Shown in pieces: positions 60,152-64,000 of a stretch of 64,000 bases of DNA. The notes below the pieces were generated by a model. It had not been told where the DNA came from, made no database searches, and saw only the letters and a list, made by a program, of their open reading frames with translations. Origin of the DNA: Saccharopolyspora kobensis (GTDB taxonomy: Bacteria > Actinomycetota > Actinomycetes > Mycobacteriales > Pseudonocardiaceae); assembly GCF_900108315.1 (NCBI RefSeq), contig NZ_FNVB01000009.1, positions 248,001-312,000 of the forward strand. The letters are read 5' to 3'. The first letter of the stretch is position 1, and each line of letters opens with the position of its first letter. Position numbers and translations under genes: made by a program.

Positions 60152-62337
60152 GTGCTCGCCCCGGCCTTCTCCGCTTCCAGTTCCTTCTGGATGCGGCGCT
60201 CCTCGGCCGTCGGGACCAGGCCGGACGGGGCGAACAGCTTCGACTCGACGTACGGGGCCTCGGTGCTGGGCAGCGGTTCGGTTGCCCGCAGCGCCTTGAT
60301 CCAGACGCGGACCGCGTCCACCAGCACGATCACGATCAGCACCGCGAACAGGATGCTCAGCACGCCGGTGACCGTGGAGTTGACCACGACCCGCTGCATG
60401 TCCTCCACGCTGTGCGCGGTGCCCTTGCTCGTCTCGCCCGCGGCCAGCGCCGCCTGGTAGGCCGCGCGCTGGGCGAAGAAGCCGATCGACGGGTCCGCGG
60501 AGAAGATCTTCTGCCAGCTCGCCGTCAGCGTCACCGCCACGTCCCAGGCCAGCGGGATCAGCGTCACCCACGCGTACTTGGCGCGACCGGACTTGATCAG
60601 CAGCGTGGTCGCCACCGCCAGCGCCACCGCCGCCAGCAGCTGGTTGGCGATGCCGAACAGCGGGAACAGCTGGTTGATGCCGCCCAGCGGGTCGTTCACG
60701 CCGGCCCACAGGAAGTAGCCCCAGGCGCCGACGATCGCCGCGCTGGCGATCCAGTTGCCCGGCTTCCAGCTCACGTCGCCGAAGCGCTTCCAGACGTTGC
60801 CCACGGTGTCCTGCAGCATGAACCGGCCGACGCGGGTACCGGCGTCCACAGTGGTCAGGATGAACAGCGCCTCGAACATCACCGCGAAGTGGTACCAGAA
60901 CGCCTTCATCGCGTCCCCGCCGAGCACCTGCGAGAACACCTCGGCCAGACCGACGGCCAGGGTCGGTGCGCCGCCGCTGCGGCCGACCAGCGTTTCCTCC
61001 TCGACCGAGGCCGCGGCCGCCGCGAGCTGCTCCGGCGTGATCTGGAAGCCGATGCCGGCCACCGCCTGCGACGCCGACTCCAGCGTGTCGCCGAGCGCGG
61101 TCGCGGGCATGTTCATCGCGAAGTACAGGCCGGGGTCGATGATGCACGCCGCGGCCAGCGCCATGATCGCCACGAACGACTCGGTGAGCATGCCGCCGTA
61201 GCCGATGACGCGGACCTGCGACTCCTTCTCCAGCATCTTCGGCGTGGTGCCCGAGGACACCAGCGCGTGGAAGCCGGAGAGCGCACCGCAGGCGATCGTG
61301 ATGAACACGAACGGGAACAGCGAACCGGAGAACACCGGGCCCTGGCCGTTGAGCGCGAACTCGGTGATCGCCTGCGTCTTCATCACCGGCAGCGCGATCA
61401 GCAGCGAGACCGCCAGCATCACCACGACGCCGACCTTCATGAACGTGCTCAGGTAGTCGCGCGGCGCCAGCAGCATCCACACCGGCAGCACCGAGGCGAT
61501 GAAGCCGTAGATGATCAGCGCGAAGGTCAGCTGGTTGCCCGAGAGGGTGAAGAACCCGGCCAGCGCGGAGTTGGCCACCCAGCTGCCCGCGACGATGCTC
61601 AGCATCAGCAGCGCCACGCCGATGACCGAGGTCTCGACGATCTTGCCCGGCCGCAGGTACCGCAGGTAGAAGCCCATGAACAGGGCGATCGGGATGGTCA
61701 TGCCGATGGAGAAGGTGCCCCACGGCGAACCCTTCAGCGCGCCGACCACGACCAGCGCCAGCACCGCCAGCAGGATGATCATGATGGCCAGCACCGCGAT
61801 CAGCGCCGCGATGCCGCCCACCGGACCGATCTCCTCGCGGGCCATCTGCCCGAGGCTGCGGCCGTTGCGGCGGGTGGAGAAGAACAGCACCACCATGTCC
61901 TGCACCGCGCCGGCGAAGATGACGCCGACGATGATCCAGATGGTGCCCGGCAGGTAACCCATCTGCGCGGCCAGCACCGGGCCGACCAGCGGCCCGGCCC
62001 CGGCGATCGCGGCGAAGTGGTGCCCGAACAGCACCCGGCGGTCGGTGGGCTGGAAGTCGGTGCCGTTGTTCAGCCGCTCGGCCGGAGTCGCGCGGGTGTC
62101 ATCGGCCTTGAGCACCTTGTAGGTGAGGAACCGCGCGTAGAAGCGGTAACCGATGGCGTAGGACGCCAGGGCGGCGAAGACCAGCCAGGCCGCGGAGATC
62201 TCCTCGCCGCGGCCGAGCGCGATGACGCCCCAGGCGACCGCGCCGACGATCGCCACCAGCACCCAGATGGCGATCTCCTTGGGAGTCATCTTGCGTTTCC
62301 GAGCTGTCCCACCGCTCGGCGCCGTGTTCGTTGACAC
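60148..62337 (-). CDS. cstA: Carbon starvation protein A (peptide/pyruvate transporter)
   Basis: A 729-residue protein with about 16 membrane helices. N-terminal YRFYARFLTYKVLKADDTRA, FGHHFAAIAGAGPLVGPVLA and MGYLPGTIWIIVGVIFAGAV are CstA signatures. It imports peptides or pyruvate under carbon limitation. It is coupled to the small YbdD partner. GTG at 62337. No CRP-type site was identified upstream. Confidence 0.95.
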   Translation of the reverse strand: MSTNTAPSGGTARKRKMTPKEIAIWVLVAIVGAVAWGVIALGRGEEISAAWLVFAALASYAIGYRFYARFLTYKVLKADDTRATPAERLNNGTDFQPTDRRVLFGHHFAAIAGAGPLVGPVLAAQMGYLPGTIWIIVGVIFAGAVQDMVVLFFSTRRNGRSLGQMAREEIGPVGGIAALIAVLAIMIILLAVLALVVVGALKGSPWGTFSIGMTIPIALFMGFYLRYLRPGKIVETSVIGVALLMLSIVAGSWVANSALAGFFTLSGNQLTFALIIYGFIASVLPVWMLLAPRDYLSTFMKVGVVVMLAVSLLIALPVMKTQAITEFALNGQGPVFSGSLFPFVFITIACGALSGFHALVSSGTTPKMLEKESQVRVIGYGGMLTESFVAIMALAAACIIDPGLYFAMNMPATALGDTLESASQAVAGIGFQITPEQLAAAAASVEEETLVGRSGGAPTLAVGLAEVFSQVLGGDAMKAFWYHFAVMFEALFILTTVDAGTRVGRFMLQDTVGNVWKRFGDVSWKPGNWIASAAIVGAWGYFLWAGVNDPLGGINQLFPLFGIANQLLAAVALAVATTLLIKSGRAKYAWVTLIPLAWDVAVTLTASWQKIFSADPSIGFFAQRAAYQAALAAGETSKGTAHSVEDMQRVVVNSTVTGVLSILFAVLIVIVLVDAVRVWIKALRATEPLPSTEAPYVESKLFAPSGLVPTAEERRIQKELEAEKAGAST

Positions 62338-62467
62338 CGTCCTCGGACTCCATTCCTGCGGGTTGCGAACTGCGCGAGACGACAGGTGCGCAGCAGAGAC
62401 GAGGATCGGCGCGCAACTGCGGAATGTCCAGTCCGTGGCCGGGAAGTAACCAGGATGTAAGACGCGC

Positions 62468-63292
62468 TCAGCGCAGGCGGGCGGCGAACTCGGCCAGCTC
62501 GTCGAGCTCGCGCAGGGCTTCGTCGCGGCCGAGGTCGGGCAGCAGGAACAGGGCCCGGTCGATGCCGGCCGCGGCGTAGGACTCGACGACCGCCGGGTCG
62601 GGCGGCGCTCCGTACACCGACACCGGCACCCGCCGGCCCGCGCGGTCGCGCACCCGCGGCACCAGCTCGGTGAGGTTCTCCGCGGCCGCGCGCGGCAGCC
62701 AGCCGCCGCCGTACTCGGCGACCCGCGCGATCGACCGCTCGCTCTCGCCGCCGACGTAGATCGGCGGGTGCGGCTCCTGCACCGGCTTCGGCCACGCGCT
62801 GATCGGGTCGAAGTCGACGTGGGAGCCGTGGAACTCCGCTTCCTCCCGGGTCCAGATCTCGCGCATCGCCCGGATCCGCTCGTCCATCAGCGCGCCGCGG
62901 GTGGCCGGGTCGGTGCCGTGGTTGCGCATCTCCTCGCGATTCCACCCGGTGCCCACCCCGAACAGGAACCGGCCGCCCGAGACCAGGTCGAGGCTGGCCA
63001 CCTCCTTGGCGGTGGTGATCGGATCCCGTTGCACGACCAGGCAGATCCCGGTGCCCACCAGCAGGCGTTCGGTGACCGCCGCGGCGGCGGTCAGGGCCAC
63101 GAACGGGTCCAGCATCCGGTAGCAGCTCCGCGGCAGGTCACCGCCGAGCGGATACGGCGTCTCCCGGCTCACCGGGATGTGCGTGTGATCGGCGGCGAAC
63201 AGCGCGTCGAAATTCCGCGCCTCCAGCGCGCGGCCGAGAACGGCCGGGCCGATGCTCTCGTCGGTGATGAACGCGGCGACGCCGAACTGCAT
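62468..63292 (-). CDS. LLM-class F420-dependent oxidoreductase, second
   Basis: A 274-residue luciferase-like protein, MQFGVAAFITDESIGPAVLG then LFAADHTHIPVSRETPYPLG, LVSGGRFLFGVGTGWNREEM and PHPPIYVGGESERSIARVAE, which match TIGR03619-type F420 enzymes. Substrate unknown. ATG at 63292. It converges with nothing and runs toward cstA. Confidence 0.9.
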   Translation of the reverse strand: MQFGVAAFITDESIGPAVLGRALEARNFDALFAADHTHIPVSRETPYPLGGDLPRSCYRMLDPFVALTAAAAVTERLLVGTGICLVVQRDPITTAKEVASLDLVSGGRFLFGVGTGWNREEMRNHGTDPATRGALMDERIRAMREIWTREEAEFHGSHVDFDPISAWPKPVQEPHPPIYVGGESERSIARVAEYGGGWLPRAAAENLTELVPRVRDRAGRRVPVSVYGAPPDPAVVESYAAAGIDRALFLLPDLGRDEALRELDELAEFAARLR

Positions 63293-63569
63293 CGTGTCCT
63301 CCCCGGGCTCTTGGGCCGGCTGCGGTAGACGGTAGTGCGGCGCGGCCGAGCCGGCGTGATCCATCCGGGTGCGGGTACCTGCGCAAAAAGCGCCACGAGA
63401 TGATCTTCGCGGACTGGATCGGTAAACTCCGCCGCCGGCTGGGTGGCACCGATCGATAACGAGTGGAATCCGGCCGCAACCACGGAGGGGGTCTTGCGCG
63501 TCGTGCAGAGATGTGACGGTGTCGATCGCATTGCCCGTGACCGCCTGGCCGGGCGACGGGCTGGCGGCC

Positions 63570-64000
63570 ATGGATGAACTGACGAGCAAGCTCACCGACC
63601 TCTACCAGGAGCACTACAAGCAGCTGTTGCGCATCGCCGTTCTGCTGGTGGACGACCGGGCCGCCGCGGAGGACATCGTGCAGGACGCCTACGTGCGGGT
63701 GTTCGACTCGCGCACCAGGTTGCGCGATCCCGACAAGGCGCTGGCGTTCCTGCGGCAGGCGGTGCTCAACCGCGCCCGCTCGATGCTGCGGCGGCGGATG
63801 GTGGCCAAGAAGTACCAGCCCAAGCTGGCCACCGAGGACAGCCAGCCCGACGACACCGGCCGCGGCGTCGACCGAGCGGTGCTCAAGGTCGCGCTCGCCA
63901 AGCTGCCGCGCAGGCAGCGGGAGGCCGTGGTGCTGCGCTACTACGCCGACCTCAGCGAGATCCGCACCGCCGAGGTGATGGGATGCAGCCAGGGAGCGGT
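63570..64000 (+). CDS. SigE-family ECF sigma factor, C-terminus cut off
   Basis: The first about 143 codons of an ECF sigma factor, MDELTSKLTDLYQEHYKQLL with region 2 DDRAAAEDIVQDAYVRVFDS and region 4 beginning LPRRQREAVVLRYYADLSEI then RTAEVMGCSQGA at the window edge. The form (short, TIGR02983-like SigE family) is common in actinobacteria. The start may instead be GTG at 63519, in frame and adding 17 residues. An anti-sigma gene would be expected beyond the edge. Confidence 0.88.
   Translation, partial: MDELTSKLTDLYQEHYKQLLRIAVLLVDDRAAAEDIVQDAYVRVFDSRTRLRDPDKALAFLRQAVLNRARSMLRRRMVAKKYQPKLATEDSQPDDTGRGVDRAVLKVALAKLPRRQREAVVLRYYADLSEIRTAEVMGCSQGA

Overview
The window is GC-rich actinobacterial chromosome with GTG/TTG starts, tightly overlapping genes and high-GC codon use. 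The first half follows, from memory, the order of a conserved Mycobacterium tuberculosis block (about Rv2343c to Rv2393: dnaG, dgt, glyS, smtB-zur, uppS, recO, era, ybeY, phoH, rsmE, dnaJ2, hrcA, hemW, sulfite reductase, cysH, sirohydrochlorin chelatase). A DUF574-type methyltransferase and the gene set suggest a Pseudonocardiales member, most likely Saccharopolyspora or a close relative (inference). No phage, IS element or CRISPR array is visible.

1-34.6 kb, core. A minus-strand sulfur-assimilation operon (sulfite reductase, small zinc ribbon, cysH, cysD, cysN, siroheme chelatase) is headed by a short leader peptide of the actinobacterial Cys-attenuator type. Plus-strand stress, rRNA-maturation, repair and cell-wall genes follow (hemW, hrcA, dnaJ, rsmE, HIT, phoH, ybeY, a CBS-domain membrane protein, era). 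A cluster of small membrane proteins (two CD225, DUF2752, DUF4190) lies between era and recO. Then come uppS, a zinc-related permease pair, a Zur/SmtB-like regulator pair, glyS, dgt and dnaG. A serpin and an ECF41 sigma factor separate dgt from dnaG. An intergenic repeat of about 150-185 bp recurs here, directly behind stop codons, including both gaps of cysH-cysD-cysN.

34.7-48.7 kb, accessory. From tRNA-Asn onward: a threonine-aldolase-like enzyme, a Gly-rich secreted protein, an XRE/DUF2975 pair, a caspase-transmembrane-cyclophilin fusion, a Spo0M-like protein, a ceramidase, a DUF574 methyltransferase, an ECF sigma factor divergent from an alpha/beta hydrolase, a TetR with twin operators, and a CAT-anticodon tRNA.

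48.8-64 kb, accessory regulation and transport. An Lrp regulator faces a PLP dehydratase and a P5C-reductase-like gene. A histidine-kinase remnant and two tandem mini membrane proteins with Gly/Asp tails follow. Next are GNAT/TetR and MerR/DsbA-deaminase-SMR modules, F420-type oxidoreductases, a frameshifted small membrane gene, a LysE exporter, cstA with its small partner, and the start of a SigE-family sigma factor.

Long perfect palindromes and hairpins separate many units. One family (core GATTTCAATGGAAATC) occurs four times, two copies beside or flanking a second shared hairpin family (GGCGTGTCG).
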